Notes under the pieces: model-generated
Told to the model about the DNA's origin: nothing
What the model saw: the letters and a program-made list of their open reading frames with translations, nothing else
Databases searched by the model: none
In this document: in pieces, positions 12,559-25,265 of the stretch
How positions within the stretch are numbered: the stretch's first letter is position 1
Layout: every line of letters starts with the position of its first letter
DNA from: Metallyticus violacea
Taxonomy: Eukaryota > Arthropoda > Insecta > Mantodea > Metallyticidae
Reading direction: 5' to 3'
Assembly: GCA_030762175.1 (NCBI GenBank)
Contig: CM060841.1
Span: 11,003,501 to 11,067,500, forward strand
DNA: 64,000 bases
Program-made: the position numbers and the translations under genes

Positions 12559-14884
12559 TATCTTGAAAGTTAAGATTTGCATATGTTGCCATGGTTCTGA
12601 AAAAAGTCAATACAGGCTTATTTAACTAGTTATTATTATTTAGTAATAATAAATCATTATTATCTATTAATTAATAATAGTACCAAGCATCTATGTACCT
12701 GGTGTCCCTTGCATCACGTTTTTATCAAGTTGCAGAATAACGTAGTATTCTTTCTCCGTTGTTATCATTAGTTGTTTCGTATATATTCTACCCCTTTCCC
12801 TTTTATTCTCTTTTTTTCTGTTATCTAGTTTCATATCACATTACTATATTAATATCACTACCTCCTTGCAACTATTATGTCTGACGATACAATAATTAGC
12901 TTTCTCTACATATTCATTTTTTCGTAATCTATATTTATCATATCTTCCCCACAAGGATGCCTTCCTGCATTAATTCAACTCTCTTATTCCTCTTAACAAT
13001 CATTATACTCACGTTCTAGCCCGTGTAAAAATCTTCCCCCCATTCTCTATGTAGCCTCAAGTAGCTTCGCAACTGCTCAATGTCGGGTCATTCAATTATC
13101 TAATGACCAACGCCTCGGCGAGGTACCCCATCAACCAATAAGTCATCACTCAAGGCCAACTGAACTGCACTAGTCTAGCGGGTGCGGTTTAACGAACTGC
13201 TACGTTGGCCTAGAGTCTCACACCACTTAGACACTGCCGTTTGAACAGTGAAAGTAACAACACGTAAGTCTGCCAGGAGTGCTAGATGATAAATACTAGA
13301 CTTAATTATTATATTCTACAACAAGTGTTTATTTAAGATAACTATCTCCGCACGTTTGTCCACACGCTTTAGACAAATTAAAAGATAACACCGTCAATGG
13401 GTCAATTTAATTTCTCGAAATATATTAAGAAATGTTATGGGTAATTTTTATAAGCACATATCAGAAATGTGTGGAAAATGAAAGCAGACGTCACAGCATC
13501 TCCTTGAGTGACATGGGGGATAAGTGCATTAGGGTTTATTAGACTTGTTACACTAGTATTTTTACTACCGACTCTTTTGTAGTCCCGCCCGCCCCGACTT
13601 TAGTGCAGACATGGTCACCGCGCCGGTCATCAGATAATTTGATTACGCTTTATCCCTATGTCTTCAATATATAGCTTTACTTTCCTTCACAAAAGCTTTA
13701 CTGTTAGGTTCCTCTCCCTCTTAATCCATCTTTAGGAAATTCTGTCAAGATTATCCATATGCTAAAGACCTAAGTTCTCCTCCCATTACCTTTTTCTTCT
13801 AACATTCTCTCACAATATTCTGGTCATCTAATAGTATTATTCTCTAACTATAATTCAACTATCTTGGAGAGAGAATTGGTCTTTCATCTCTTATAAGAGA
13901 GAGTATTCTGGCTGGTAAAAATATCAAAATAAAAACCTTTCATATTACACGTCTATTGTTTAAATGTACACGTTCTGTAACTTTTTAATGCAAAGGAGCA
14001 TGAATACTTTGGTATCTGTTTTGCCTACATTACGTAGGTCTAATGATGATTGACGTTGCCTTTTGCTGCTTCTTTCGGCGTTTTAAAGCATTGCGTAATC
14101 ATCCTCGGGGTTTTTATGGCCGCGATTTCACTTTGCGAGTTCGAGAGGTCATCGCTTTGAACATCAAATGGTAGAGTGGGGTCAAACGTTCGGGCAACGC
14201 ACTAATGAGATGAACTTAACTTGACTTTCATCTTTTTGTTTCTGTTTTACCCATCATGTGCTATTGATGTTACAACATGTTCTGATTCCATATGAAACAC
14301 GATACGGAGGAGAAAATCATAAGTGTAAGGATTTATATGACATTTACTACAGCAAAATTACCGTTTTATACTTCAGCATTTATCATAGCAAGTGTTTGTA
14401 AATTTAAAAAGTACGAACGTTGAGCGTTACCTGCTATACTACCATGAAATACAAGCAGAAATGGGCAGCGAGATATTCAGGAAGTAATATAAAACATAAC
14501 CTTCACCTTACGTGCCTCGGAAAAGTTAAAGGTTACTGACAAAACTGCGAATAAATACATACGGTCATAATAGACATTTCCAGAACAGGATAGGCTCATG
14601 GTGATTCTCTAGTTCAAGCAAATGTGTTGCAATAGTTCCAAGGTTACAGCTAGGCTGATAATACCTATGTTTGTAACACTTGCACTGCTAATTCCTCCTA
14701 CCCTAAAGTGCCCTTCACGCGTGTGTAGTCATTTCTTAATGCGTAAATATGAGTTATACATTTACCTAAAATCGACTGTTGCAAGAAGTTTTGTGTTCGC
14801 ACTAAAGATGTTTTCTTGGATTGGGTTGGATTGATAGGAACGAAGGAGAATATTTCTGTACTTGCTCAAGGGCTGGCCGTTTGT
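12559..14884. other. No gene recognised
   Basis: AT-rich, with small TTATTA-type palindromes near 12630-12680. A slightly more GC-balanced stretch near 13050-13250 holds no recognisable gene. I see no tRNA or transposon. Confidence 0.4.
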
Positions 14885-15105
14885 GGGGGCAATTCCCGCA
14901 CGAAGAGAGTAGTTAAAAGATGCAGAATCCACGGCGGAGAGGGGCTGCCTTACAGTGTTTCCAGATAGAGCACCCTGACACCCCTTCGAAGAATTTCGAG
15001 CCCCTCAGAAGGACCACTTCCATACCAAACGCCGGTAAATAAACCGTTGCGAATTGCAAGTCACCGCCACACCGCACAAGTCCACCCAGGCTGGTACTTT
15101 CGACC

Positions 15106-15628
15106 CTAATTATTTGTTCGCTTTATTTAGGACGCTCTTTAACATCTCAGATCATCAGCGTCCCATTCAATTCAGGGCGGGTCGTTCCTGCCTCGTAAAC
15201 CCAAGGTCGCGGTTCAATCCTGGCCAGAATCGATGAATTCTCTCGGGCATACAAATCTTAAGTATGGTTTCCTTCGGAAGGGAAGTAAACGTAAAAGAAC
15301 CTCAAGAAGAGGCCTCAGAGCAGAATTTATCGGGCGTTTCACATGATGACTTGAAATGTTCAACAGCGACCGTAAAAAAACCAAAACAAATACGTTTAAA
15401 TTCAGATTGTAAATCGGCCTATAAGCTTGGCTCAGTTGCTTCTTTTTTCAGCCTTGAGATTCTTTAACGTGCCATAAATCTACGACATGGGACCCACGGC
15501 TTAACTTCCCTTCCGAAAAGGAAGCCTTACTTAGGATTTTTGCGCCCGAAAAAAACCTTCTACCCTTGTCGTCCGCAATTTTGGGCCTATGTGGCAAGTA
15601 TGGCTACCATTAGACCACCTGGACCGAC
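15106..15628 (-). mobile_element. SINE-A, reverse, itself split by another SINE-A
   Basis: On the minus strand the head starts GTCGGTCCAGGTGGTCTAAT at 15628 and the body runs to about 15393. The last part (the CGCCCTGAATTGAATGGGAC block, then the GAGCGTCC-type tail) is found at 15106-15176. A plus-strand SINE-A separates the parts. The copy is more diverged than the 8.3-kb one. Confidence 0.8.
15177..15392 (+). mobile_element. SINE-A, innermost nested copy
   Basis: A plus-strand SINE-A lacking part of its head (it begins near the GCCTCGTAAACCCAAGGTCG segment) with box B GCGGTTCAATCC, and ending in GACCGTAAAAAAACC. The flanks TTCAATTCAGGGC and TTTAAATTCAGATTG are a degenerate duplication of the host SINE sequence, marking the insertion point. 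Confidence 0.75.
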
Positions 15629-15812
15629 AATGAAATGAGGTGCAATGGGAGAGCGGAATATTTGTCCAATGTAAAGACTCATTCCAGCATTTGCCCATGC
15701 GACCAGGGAAAACCACGATAAAACTCAAGGTCAAGATGGCCGGTCCCAAGGGATTTGAACCCAAGGTCTCCCGAATGCTAGTTCCCAGTGTTACCGCCTG
15801 AGTCATCCCACT

Positions 15813-16654
15813 TGATTCAGTCGTTCATGGTAAGCACATACAAACTCAAAATTAAGTTACATAAAAGTGTACTCAGTCTGTAAATGCTTTTTTTCATTAC
15901 TTTGTGCCGCTTAATCTGTTAATATTTTTTTATTTGTTTTGCTCTATATGACTTGTTTTTTACATATAGAACGTAATATTATATAGTAAATATAATTATT
16001 ACTTGTGAAATAGCTTTTATCTTTTGCTATGTACTCCGAAACTCAGAGCCTTCATTTGGATGTGAAGTGCATTTGGGTCAATACTGATGACACCTGTAGC
16101 TACTTGTGATTTGCCTATCAACGATAACGATGCATGCTTTATTTTTGACAAAAGCATTATCGTCAGATAGCAACTGTAAATATTAATCTAATCATCATTA
16201 AAAACTGTTTGCCCTCGCTTATTATATAGCAATTCCTTTATAAATAAATAGTACTCTAAAATCACTCTCGCTTTAAGTCAAAGAATTTGCAGTTGTGGGT
16301 GGATAATGTATTTTATTTATTTAATGTTATAACTTTAAGTTAAAAAAAACAACAAAACAAGCAATGTGGTTCATACTTTGTTGCATGTGGTAAGTTTTAA
16401 TTAAATAATTTGTTTATATTATTTGCATGCAAGTTTCTTGTGATATGTTTGTAAGAATTATGTTTGTATTAACCATCACTAAAGGTAAATTAAATTAATT
16501 AAATTCCTCAATATAAAGAGGGGCATGAAAACAATCGGCTTTGTTGTTATGTAATAGACAACATAATATGTAACTTCTCTGCTCTGTAATAACCTTCGCA
16601 AATTCAGTTGCTGAGGAATTCGCTTAGTTTACGCAGCTCCTACGTGACGTCACG
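15813..16654. other. No gene recognised
   Basis: AT-rich and featureless apart from A/T runs. Confidence 0.4.
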
Positions 16655-16705
16655 TTTTTTCTCCTGTTACTGATTTCTCCTGTTACTGTTTTTTCTCCTG
16701 TTACT
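16655..16705. repeat. Three tandem TTTCTCCTGTTACTG units
   Basis: Units at about 16655-16672, 16673-16688 and 16689-16705 share TTTCTCCTGTTACT. The array lies just upstream of the long dispersed repeat. Confidence 0.85.
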
Positions 16706-16730
16706 CTTAACTTCAATAAGTTAAGAAAGG

Positions 16731-17650
16731 TATAACAGTTAAACAAAATCTACACCTCACAAAAGTATCTATTGAGGATCTTGTTATACGTTCATTTCTT
16801 TTCAAGCAGTCGAAATCGTTCTCCTCAACCCATTCATTTAAACTCTTTAAAGAGCAGAACCTTCATTAGTGAAAGGAACACACGATTACTTCGGGTACAC
16901 GAATACCAGGAAATAGAGAGGATGAGGGAAGTACTGTAGTTTTGAATAGTCTTGGCAAATAGCTTTGCATCGATCTGTGCGAGACAATTCTAGGAAATTT
17001 GTGGTAAGAATAACTTCTCAGCTGCATAAGTGTAAGAAACAATTGCAAGCGAGAAAGGTGAGAGCGGCACAGCTGTCCAATAAACCGTCCAATCAACGTG
17101 TTCAGTACGAAAGTAAGAGAAATACTAACCTGATTCCCCTGTAAACAAATAAACAGAAAATGAACTCGACCCGAAACCACAGCGTATTTTTTGCTTATTC
17201 GCCAGGACTATTCAAAACAAGTTTACTACGTCTTGATCAACATTTCTATGATGTCCTGAGAGGTGAATGCTCTATTGTAACTGGTATGAGTCCTTCCGAA
17301 ATATATATTTTTTTTTATTTGCACTTATCACTTCAGTGGAAGTAGAACATTCTTTTACATGATGAAAAATGTTCTCTCTGATAAATGACTGACTATGATA
17401 GGTGATACCTTGAAAAACATCTTGTAGTTACTTTAGTCAAGAAAAGTGAGCTTAAGTACTTTAATTGTGTAATAAAATAATTTTAAGTATATTAAATACC
17501 TATTTTCATTAATATTGAGTGATATTACTCTCCGTTTTTAATCTTAATAAATGCGTATCATAAATGAATTACTGCCTATTTTCAGTATTTTAAGTGCCTT
17601 TTTACATGCTTATTTTAACCAAAATAATTGCCTGAACTTCCAGACTCTAG
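16731..17650. repeat. Long dispersed repeat, copy 1 (possible hAT derivative)
   Basis: Matches 62416-63112 in the same orientation over several hundred bases. Shared blocks include TATAACAGTTAAA, CTTTTCAAG, GCAGAA-CTTCATTAG, GAGGATGAGGGAAGT, TTTTGAATAGTC, ATCGATCTG-GCGAGACAATT, TAACTTCTCAGCTGCATA, CAATTGCAAGCGAGAAAG, CTGATTCCCCTGTAAACAAA, CTTAAGTACTTTAATTGTGT and TTACTGCCTATTTTCAGTAT. Copy 1 has an extra ~200 bp around 17190-17440. The shared right end (TGCC-GAACTTCC-GA-TCT) resembles the right end of the hAT-type relic at 42200. No protein is readable; open frames here are not conserved between copies. Confidence 0.75.
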
Positions 17651-18949
17651 TCATGAGCAATATCTATCAAAATGTATGAGCAAATTAATATTGTAATTTG
17701 AAATGATAATCATTTATGTCATTTGATATGTAGCACTCCTTTAAATATTTGCAGCTATTCCCGTAAACATATTTTATCCCGCAATTTATTATTGGCCTAT
17801 CTTCTATTAGATCTTGTTACTCTTTGGTGGATTTTTGTACACTCTGTATAAACTTTTATGAAACATGACATATATTCGTGCACAACTAGACAGAAACAAG
17901 AAATGTACTCGTATATTTAATTATGATGAATAATGGATACTAAAAGCTGGAAATGAAAATATACGGTATGTTGGAATAACTGCGTGTCTTTCTTAGGCCA
18001 GCTGAATAACGGTTAGCTCTGTGGTAGTAAAAATATAAACGTTTAAATTAAACTAAATGATGAATAATTAATATTAACCTCGTTTCTTGTAAAAAGCTCT
18101 TAATAAATTGGAGCAAACACAGCTGTGCTGAAAACGCTTATCATGAAACTATCGCAGCACTTTCTGAAACGAGCTGAACTCAGTGTAGCAACCCAGCTTG
18201 GAGCGCTCTCTAGAGAAACAAGCAAAGTGAGTTAAATGGTCTCATATGCAGCCATTAGAACATAACATGGATAATAAACTGCCACCATTTCGGCAACAAT
18301 AAAGCCATTCGTCCACCATCGTAAACGCACCTTTATTACCAACAGTAAATCACATTCGCGCTCTAAGAGCCCGGTGACCAGAGGCATTTAAAAATACCGA
18401 ACTCCTCCCGTCAGTTGAAGGGAAAAAAGACCAGGCATTCTCACTCCAAAAGGACTCGAAATTCAAACCACCTCAGACAGCACAATTGGGAACCAGCACG
18501 TGGCCATTCGGAGTGAAATTATCAGATATTCGAAATAAGGTGTCTATTCATGTATAACAACCCTGCAGGATGAAATTGAATTATCTTTGTTTCCGTTAGA
18601 TGGAATGTTTAGTCATTGCGTTCCCTATTGTCACGCTGGAAGAAGCAATTCCATACTATATATGTATACCAAGCGGTGCTTTCCGTTTATATCCAGTATG
18701 GTTATAAAGTGAGCTTTACCATTTGACATACTAACAAAACAAATGTTAGTCATGTAGTGTTAAAATCACAAAACCCCCTGTTACAATAATGTGTAAAACA
18801 ATGCAGGTTTTACTTTAATAGCAGCATAGTCTGTTTGAGAGTGATATATCAGGCATGCAGGCGATTAACCGGCTGGTGACCAATGGCATGCTATGAAGAT
18901 GTATATTTGTTTGCTCCACTCTCAATGCATATGGAATAGACAATACTCA
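17651..18949. other. No gene recognised
   Basis: AT-rich to about 18100, then more balanced to 18540. A CACTCTGTATAAAC block near 17838 repeats one at 11856 and may be a stray transposon end. No gene supported. Confidence 0.4.
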
Positions 18950-19940
18950 AGATCATTTGTCCCTAATACAGGACCTAATCTACCAGGTCATTCATCAACA
19001 GCAGCACGCACTGTCTCCATAGAGAAGTCCACCACTGCTAACTTCAGGAATCGCTAGAGAGACTCAATTCTTACAGACAGTATTCTCAAGAGCTGACCAC
19101 AATTTATAATCCAAGGAACTGAGTTCAGGACCGCTAGAGGGCCAACTTTGGTAGCAATAAAATCCGGAACATTTTTCTTAAATCAAGGTAGGGTGGATCT
19201 TGCCTTACGGGCTGATGCAGAATCTTGCTGCAAGGTTCAGTATCTATTCTTGAACAAGGTGGTGCTCAGGTCTTTCACCAAAGGCTCACGGAGGGTTCTT
19301 TCATATATTCTGGCCGTTGTGTTAACCTATTCTTTGACAGAAATGCAGCTTTGTGACACCATCGTAGCTCTCTCCCCACCATACCACCACTGAGGCGGGA
19401 TGGTGGCCCCTCTGCATCTTTGGGATCATCACACGAGCTTCTTCAGAAGTCCTGGCATACATTCGTGTCATTCTGGCGGTTGTAACTCTCTCTTCAATTG
19501 TGAAACTTTTCTCATCTGTAAAAAAAGTTTAGTGCCGGGTGTTAGCGTAACGCTCAAGAAGGCGTTTGCACTTCAGCAAGCTTTGGAGTTTAAGAAATGT
19601 GCAGTACTCCGGCGATAAGCCTTCAGCCCAAGGTCTTGTCTGAGCAATCTGGACATTGATTTCCTAGAAATGTTCATCTCACGAGTCATCACTGTTTGTT
19701 TCCGCACTGGATTTCCCCTAATACGAGCCACCGCTGCTTTCACCGCTTTGCTGGTCCTCACAGAGCACGGACGTCCCGATCTTGATTAGTCAGCAGTTGT
19801 ACCAGTTTCATTAAAACTCTCAGCGGTGAGATACACAAATGTCCTGCTGATTTTCACCTTCTTAAGCGTCTGAAAAATCTCCGGTGACGGTTTTTCGACC
19901 GTATGTAGGGCTATCACAGCGGGTCTCCTCAATGCATGAC
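18950..19940 (-). pseudogene. Tc1-like transposase relic
   Basis: Read from right to left: ALHTVEKPSPEIFQTLKKVK and SRTFVYLTAESFNETGTTAD form the first DNA-binding half. RPCSVRTSKAVKAAVARIRG, NPVRKQTVMTREMNISRKSM and SRLLRQDLGLKAYRR form the second helix-turn-helix. The catalytic part follows with TDEKSFTIEE (first Asp, codon at 19514-19516), a WWGE segment near 19375, LQQDSASARKA (second Asp, near 19202-19234) and SSGPELSSLDYKLWSALENT, where the usual SPDLNPLDY first Asp is Glu. A VDFSMETVRAAVDE piece near 19000 is the C-terminus. Several stops and frameshifts break the gene. The order and spacing match a near full-length Tc1-like enzyme of ~340 residues. Terminal repeats were not identified. 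Confidence 0.85.
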
Positions 19941-20535
19941 GTGTTCACTTAGCTGCAGTTGAAGTCAACAATGTATAAGGTAGCATTATCTGATCGCCCG
20001 AATATCTGATACAGTACTATCACAAGCTTGTAACATAACTTATGCTAGACTAGGTAGTATGAATTTTAAATTGGTAATCCATAGGAGTTTGATTTAATGG
20101 AGCCATCTTAATTGTGCCACGAAGTTGATTAAAACGTTTTAGTTGTGGATATTTAAATGTGTTATAGTCAATTACTACTTTTTTTTACTTATTCTTCCCC
20201 TCTAGGGGATAATCTTTGTTTATAAGTACAGGCATTCAAAACATTTGTACTTCACGACTGTTATATATTATTATATTTGAAGGAAAACGTTTGACTGAGT
20301 CATAACAACCCGATAATCAGTAAACAAGCATTGAAACTCTTTTCGGTTATGTTACAAATTTTCCGCCCTGCAGACATGCATTAAATATTAAAAAATGAAT
20401 AATGTGAGTAATTTTAAATAAGCTACTTTATTTATTTATTAATTTTTTTCTTTTGTCGCTATCTATTGGATGGAATTGAATTGGTAGGAACAGGAGGAAT
20501 TGTCAGTACTTTATTCTGTTCAAGACTGTACCTAA
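19941..20535. other. No gene recognised
   Basis: AT-rich; it probably includes the 5' end of the Tc1-like element, but I could not define its terminal repeat. Confidence 0.4.
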
Positions 20536-20940
20536 TACTACGATGGGGGCACCTCTGGGAGGAAGGGATAAGGTAACAGAAGCAAATGCAGAGCAGAGCT
20601 TTCAGTCTGGGACGTAAACGGGGTCCCTAATATTGTTTCCAGGTAGAGCATCCGGATACCGGATAAGCCCCCTCTCTAAGGAATTCAAGCCCTTCAGAAT
20701 GGCTGCTTTCACAGCAGAAGCGAAACACAAACCTTTCCCAAGTACAATCCATCGCTACACCGCACACAACACCAGCCCACATCGCCTGGAATTTTGGCCT
20801 TCGCAACAGCATCAATGAAATGAAATGGGAGAACGGGAAATTTGTTGAAAGGCAAGATCCAACCCATCATTCTAGATCTGAATGACTGGCTCCAAGGGAA
20901 TTGAATCGGAGACCTTCCTAATTTTCGTCATGTATGGTCA
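20536..20940 (-). mobile_element. SINE-B, contiguous copy
   Basis: Minus-strand copy with the tRNA-like head at the right end (a degenerate box B inside TCCGATTCAATTCCCTTGG) and a ~400-bp body that includes AGAGCATCCGGATACCGGAT in complement, AAGGAATTCAAGCCC and ACACCGCACA. Comparing it with 14885-15812 and 47703-48140 defines this SINE family. Confidence 0.75.
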
Positions 20941-21589
20941 CCTTATGACTCTTATTAGTTGTTGGTAGTGTTTTACTTTCGAACATCTTATAGGGTATAA
21001 ACACATATTAAAAACCAAAACGTACCAGACAGAACGAAGCAAACAAGATACGACGCTGCTCCGTCCGCTTCTGATGTGTAAAACTTGAGTCATAAATATC
21101 GCAGTTTGGTAAGATAAAGAGCACTGCTTAACAAGCCTTGGGCTAACCAAGTGTAAGTACTTTATGTGGCGTTGCATGCTACGGACAAAGACAGGTTGCA
21201 ATCTGCCCAAAGATTCAAGGAAGAAATAATCCCCAAGTCAGGCTGCGTGACGATCTGCAGTAAAGTTGTTACCGAGAAAGAATTCCTCAACTCTCCCCTC
21301 CCTCGGCGCAATCCAAATGCTCGAGCTGAAAATATAATTGCGATTTTACCGTTAAGTAAATCATCCTTACAGCGGAACAATAAACAGTTGACTTGAAACA
21401 TGTTGTGATGCAGATGAAGATGGCCTATGGGTTCCCGATAATTTATTACTGTGCTCGTTTACATTATTAAACATTAAAGTTTATATGATGTAGCCAACAT
21501 CAATATGCAGCATCACAGGGATATCCTTCATTCTTGTTCGTCTTTCGCTATATTTATGTCATTAGGTTGAGTTATTTTAACCAGCAGTA
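20941..21589. other. No gene recognised
   Basis: A 76-codon frame at 21166-21396 is open on both strands but has no family resemblance. Confidence 0.35.
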
Positions 21590-22831
21590 TGAGGATAAGT
21601 TTCCGGCCTAACCATTTTCTAGGCATGATAAACACAAAAACTATATTCCACTCTCAATATAGTTACCCTTTAATTAATACACTTCTCATATCTTTGAATT
21701 AAGATTTTAATCCTCGCCCCCAAAATAGTCAGAAGTCTTTATCAAAATGGACATACACAGCATCCATCACTTCTTCCTCACACATAAATTTCCTTCCTCG
21801 AAGATCCTTCTTGAGCTTTGAGAAGAGGAAATAGTCACCGGGAGCTAGATCTAGGCTGTATGTGGATGATCGACCTCCTTGAAGCCACATTTCTTCACAG
21901 CTTTCTTTGCAACAAGAGCTGTGTGCACAGGCGCATTGTCGTGAAGAAGACGCACACCACCACTGAGCTTTCCTCACCTTTTCTCTTTGATAGAAGCACG
22001 TAGTCTGTGCAGTAGGCCAGCATAGTACTCCCAAGTTATTGTGGAGTTCCTCTCCTTGAAGTCAATGAAGAGTATTCCTTCACAGTCCCAAAAGATTGTG
22101 ACCATGATCTTCTTGGTTGACTGAGTGACCTTGGCTTTTAGAGGCGGTGCTTCGCCAAGTTTACCCACTACAGTGATTCTCTTTTGGACAAGGAATCATA
22201 GTAAAGGACCATAGTAGTTTTATTTTCTGTAACATTGGTTTGCAGAACTTCTCTCTCGTTGCCAGACAACATATGACTCGTTGCTGCTTTGAACTGACCA
22301 AACAAGTCTAGGCACCCATCTTGCACCAACCTGATTCATTTTTAAATGTTCATGAATAATTCGAAGGACTGTTGTTTTAGAAAGGAAGGCTCAACCTTGC
22401 TGCTATTTCTGTAGCTTTGAGCCGCCGATCTTCCATAATTTCTCCTTCCACAAGAGCGATGTTTTCAGGAGTGAGCACCTCCAAGGGTCGATCTGCACGC
22501 TCTTCGTCTTCAATGCTTTCTCGACCCATTGAAAAAAGTTTGGCACATTCTTATATGGTAGAATATGAGGGGGATGTTTCCTCATATACACCGTTCAATC
22601 GCTGTTTAATTTCATTTGGAGTAAGTCCTTCTTTTGCTAAGAAATTAATAATTGCTCGATACTCCATTTTGAACAAGTCACAATCGTACACATAGTCTTC
22701 TTTATGCAACTATATCTGAACACAGCGGACAGGAAGTTACAGCTGCAATTAACAGATAAGGTATGACTCCAGATAAGGATTTTGTGAATGCGATAATCCT
22801 TATCGACGAGGCCGGAAACATATGGACGTCG
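21590..22831 (-). mobile_element. mariner element, copy A
   Basis: A 1.24-kb mariner bounded by TA on both sides (21588-21589 and 22832-22833). The left end TGAGGATAAGTTTCCGGCC and the right end, in complement CGACGTCCATATGTTTCCGG, are worn versions of the family terminal repeat (Y)GAGGGTAGGTCCATAAGTTT followed by CCGGCCTAACC. Length and TA duplication fit the mariner family. Three relatives are in this window. Confidence 0.88.
21690..22667 (-). pseudogene. mariner transposase pseudogene, copy A
   Basis: Starts MEYRAIINFLAKEGLTPNEI at 22667. Visible pieces, in frames broken by shifts, are the helix-turn-helix region (MGRESIEDEERADRPLEVLT, KLQK end), the catalytic LLHDNAPVHTA motif, SLDLAPGDYFLFSKLKKDLR and the C-terminal FMCEEEVMDAVYVHFDKDF. 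The Pro of SPDLAP is Leu and APSD is APGD, but the third Asp remains. Multiple frameshifts make it inactive. Confidence 0.85.
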
Positions 22832-24563
22832 TAAGCAATCTGTTTAGGTGAATCCTTAATCTCTCATAAATATCTGCAACTTTGATGAGGCGATATCAAT
22901 ATTATTCGCATCTAAGCATTTTAACTATTCCATTCATAACGATATCAGTAATTATTTTATATGCTGTAATCGTAAAGTTGGTCTTATTGGGCCATAATTC
23001 TGCCCAGTTGCCATAGCAGTACATATTAGGCCAGTTGCTACAGTCGAGAGCGTTTGTCAAAGTGCTGCCTGTCTCACACCCTCATAGACTTTGAAAAAAA
23101 AAAAAATGTCGCTTAGCGTTCTGGTTCCCGGAATTTATACTAATTAAAAATTATTCAGTTCTTACAATCGTCAAAACCTCATCCCAAGTTTTAGGCAATC
23201 ACAATTGTAAGTAATTAAATGATAGTTTTCGCATTCTGTTTTCAAGAGAAATGAGATTTTTATTGCCATTTAATAGTTTGTTTTTATGTCTTGCATCTTT
23301 GTAAGTTTTCTTTAAGATGGCGGTGCGCTAATGCTTCTCTCTGCTGCATAGCCTTGGTTTCAGAGAGAAGAGGAAAGCCTAGTTCCAAAACACCACGTTA
23401 TAAAATATTTAAAGGGTGCTTATGCAGTAATATTATATAAATATTACTGGCGACAGTTTGCAGAGATAAAAAGGGAACCTGGTTCTGTATTGCAGGCGCC
23501 AGATCTTGCCACTTGACTAACTATGCAAATTGAGAGCGGTGGAATTTTTCTGGTCCAGCGATCGAACGTGCAGGCAAGAGGGCGCCAAAGGTCCAGGTCC
23601 CTGTTGGTTATCTAGAAGTTTAAATAAATGAACTGCATACTCGGTAAATTATTCTTAAAGTAACATTTCCGTCACTTCCCCTAAGAAATTGGTTCCCAAA
23701 CTTTTACAACTCACGAATTCCCTTCTTAAAGATCTGAACTGAGTGAATATAAAGATTTTAACAGCTTTAAATTAGCCTAAAGTTGTCATAGTTAGCATAA
23801 ATATGCCTTCCTTAGGATTCTCCTCCAAAAATAATGCAACGGAGCTTAAAAATTTGAAATTATATGTTAAAATAATTAATTATACATTTATTTTACATAT
23901 AAACATTAAACCCGAACATAAATAGGTAAGTTAAAAATGTAAAAGCAATTTTCCATTTTTAAAGTCACATTTTTATACTTCTTACATTCTTATCTAAACC
24001 GATGCGGAAAATTGGTTTTATTGATGTTATTAAAATATTCTATGTAGTTACGAATTCCACGCGGGTTAAAGTTACAGAGTTACAAACAAGTTTCAATATT
24101 TAAAACGTCTCTCTTGACCTACAAGTTTTCGTTATAGATTTACTCACCTCTTCATTTGAAATTCTGTGAGACGCTTTGTGTAACACAGAGCTTTGAAGTC
24201 GGGAGCCACAGAAGTTAATTAAAGTCTCAGATCACTTTCGGCACAAAGCTGAACGAGTTGTTTGTTAAATGGGTTGGTGTATGAAAAAAAGCATATCTCG
24301 CACAAATGTGTGCATGAAAAGGTTAATAGGGCTGTTGTGACTTTAATTCATAACAGTTTGAAATCTTCTATAAGTAGCCAAAACAATTAACGACTTATTT
24401 ATTTATAACTATTTTGTACTTGAAAATCAGTAAAACTTTTCAGAAGCTACTCTTTTTACTTTATAACAGATGTCATTAAATATCTAAACATTTCAAGGAA
24501 CTGAAAATAAATCGTGTAATCCACGATTGACACAGATTGATATACCAGATATAAGTTATAAGT

Positions 24564-24600
<37 letters not shown>

Positions 24601-24689
24601 TTACAATTAAAAAACTCAATATTCCCTATTAGTGAAAAAAAATGACAGCCCTCTTGGAAGATTTCATAAACTGCCGTTTAAACCACAGT
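22832..24689. other. No gene recognised
   Basis: AT-rich, with an (AAT)n tract of ~12 units at 24565-24600. No coding frame or transposon recognised. Confidence 0.4.
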
Positions 24690-24956
24690 TTCGAAAACAC
24701 TGCCCTAAGGCAATAGATGGCAGTCAATCTCCTTCCAATTATTTGGCATTGCAGCCCTTGATCTGCCGCGGCAACCTCTTCTTCCGCTACCTCCGTCTTA
24801 CGACTTCATTGATAGAGAGCAGTATGGCAGGGGGGCATGTAATTAGTTTGCCGGCACCCCGGTCGCCTATCACGCGGCTTTTGTGATCGAAGAACGCCAC
24901 CTCTCCATCAGGCAGTTTCCCAGTTGTCCTCAAGACCTCATTCCAGACCTCCCTAA
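24690..24956 (-). mobile_element. SINE-D body fragment
   Basis: Matches the body of the complete SINE-D at 43319-43652: shared blocks are ATCGCCACCTCTCTATCAGG-like, CGCGGCTTT, GAGCAGTAT-GCAGGGGG and CAGACCTCCCTAACTT. The tRNA-like head, which should follow CTAACTT, is replaced by GAATGAATGAATTTT. Confidence 0.7.
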
Positions 24957-25265
24957 CTTGAATGAATGAATTTTTATGTCAAAAAATAATATTACAATTG
25001 AATTTACACTTTCTCCCCTACCTTTATGTCTAGTTTCATAATTTCATAATTTATAACAATCAAAAAATTATACATTTTCAATAAATTGTCATTTAGCTTT
25101 GCTAATTTAAATGATTATTGAACCTCTGTCTTCGGCTTATCACTTTCCTAGTGGAACAACCAAAAGACTTGAGTTCAACTATTCTATTGAAATTGAAGTT
25201 TATTACAAATTTTCGAGTAATAAACAAAAATAATATCACCATAATTGTATAAGTATGAAGCTAGC

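Larger units (their letters stand above)
14885..15812 (-). mobile_element. SINE-B (tRNA-derived, ~440 bp), split by nested SINE-A
   Basis: The head is at the right end. On the minus strand the tRNA-like part reads TGACTCAGGCGGTAACACTG with box B GGTTCAAATCC, followed by CCTTGGGACCGGCCATCTTG. The 5' portion occupies 15629-15812 and the rest occupies 14885-15105. Comparison with the uninterrupted copy at 20536-20940 shows the two parts are contiguous in the intact SINE, with TTTCATTGATG-type sequence at the junction. The 520 bp between them is SINE-A material. This is the clearest nest in the window. Confidence 0.85.
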
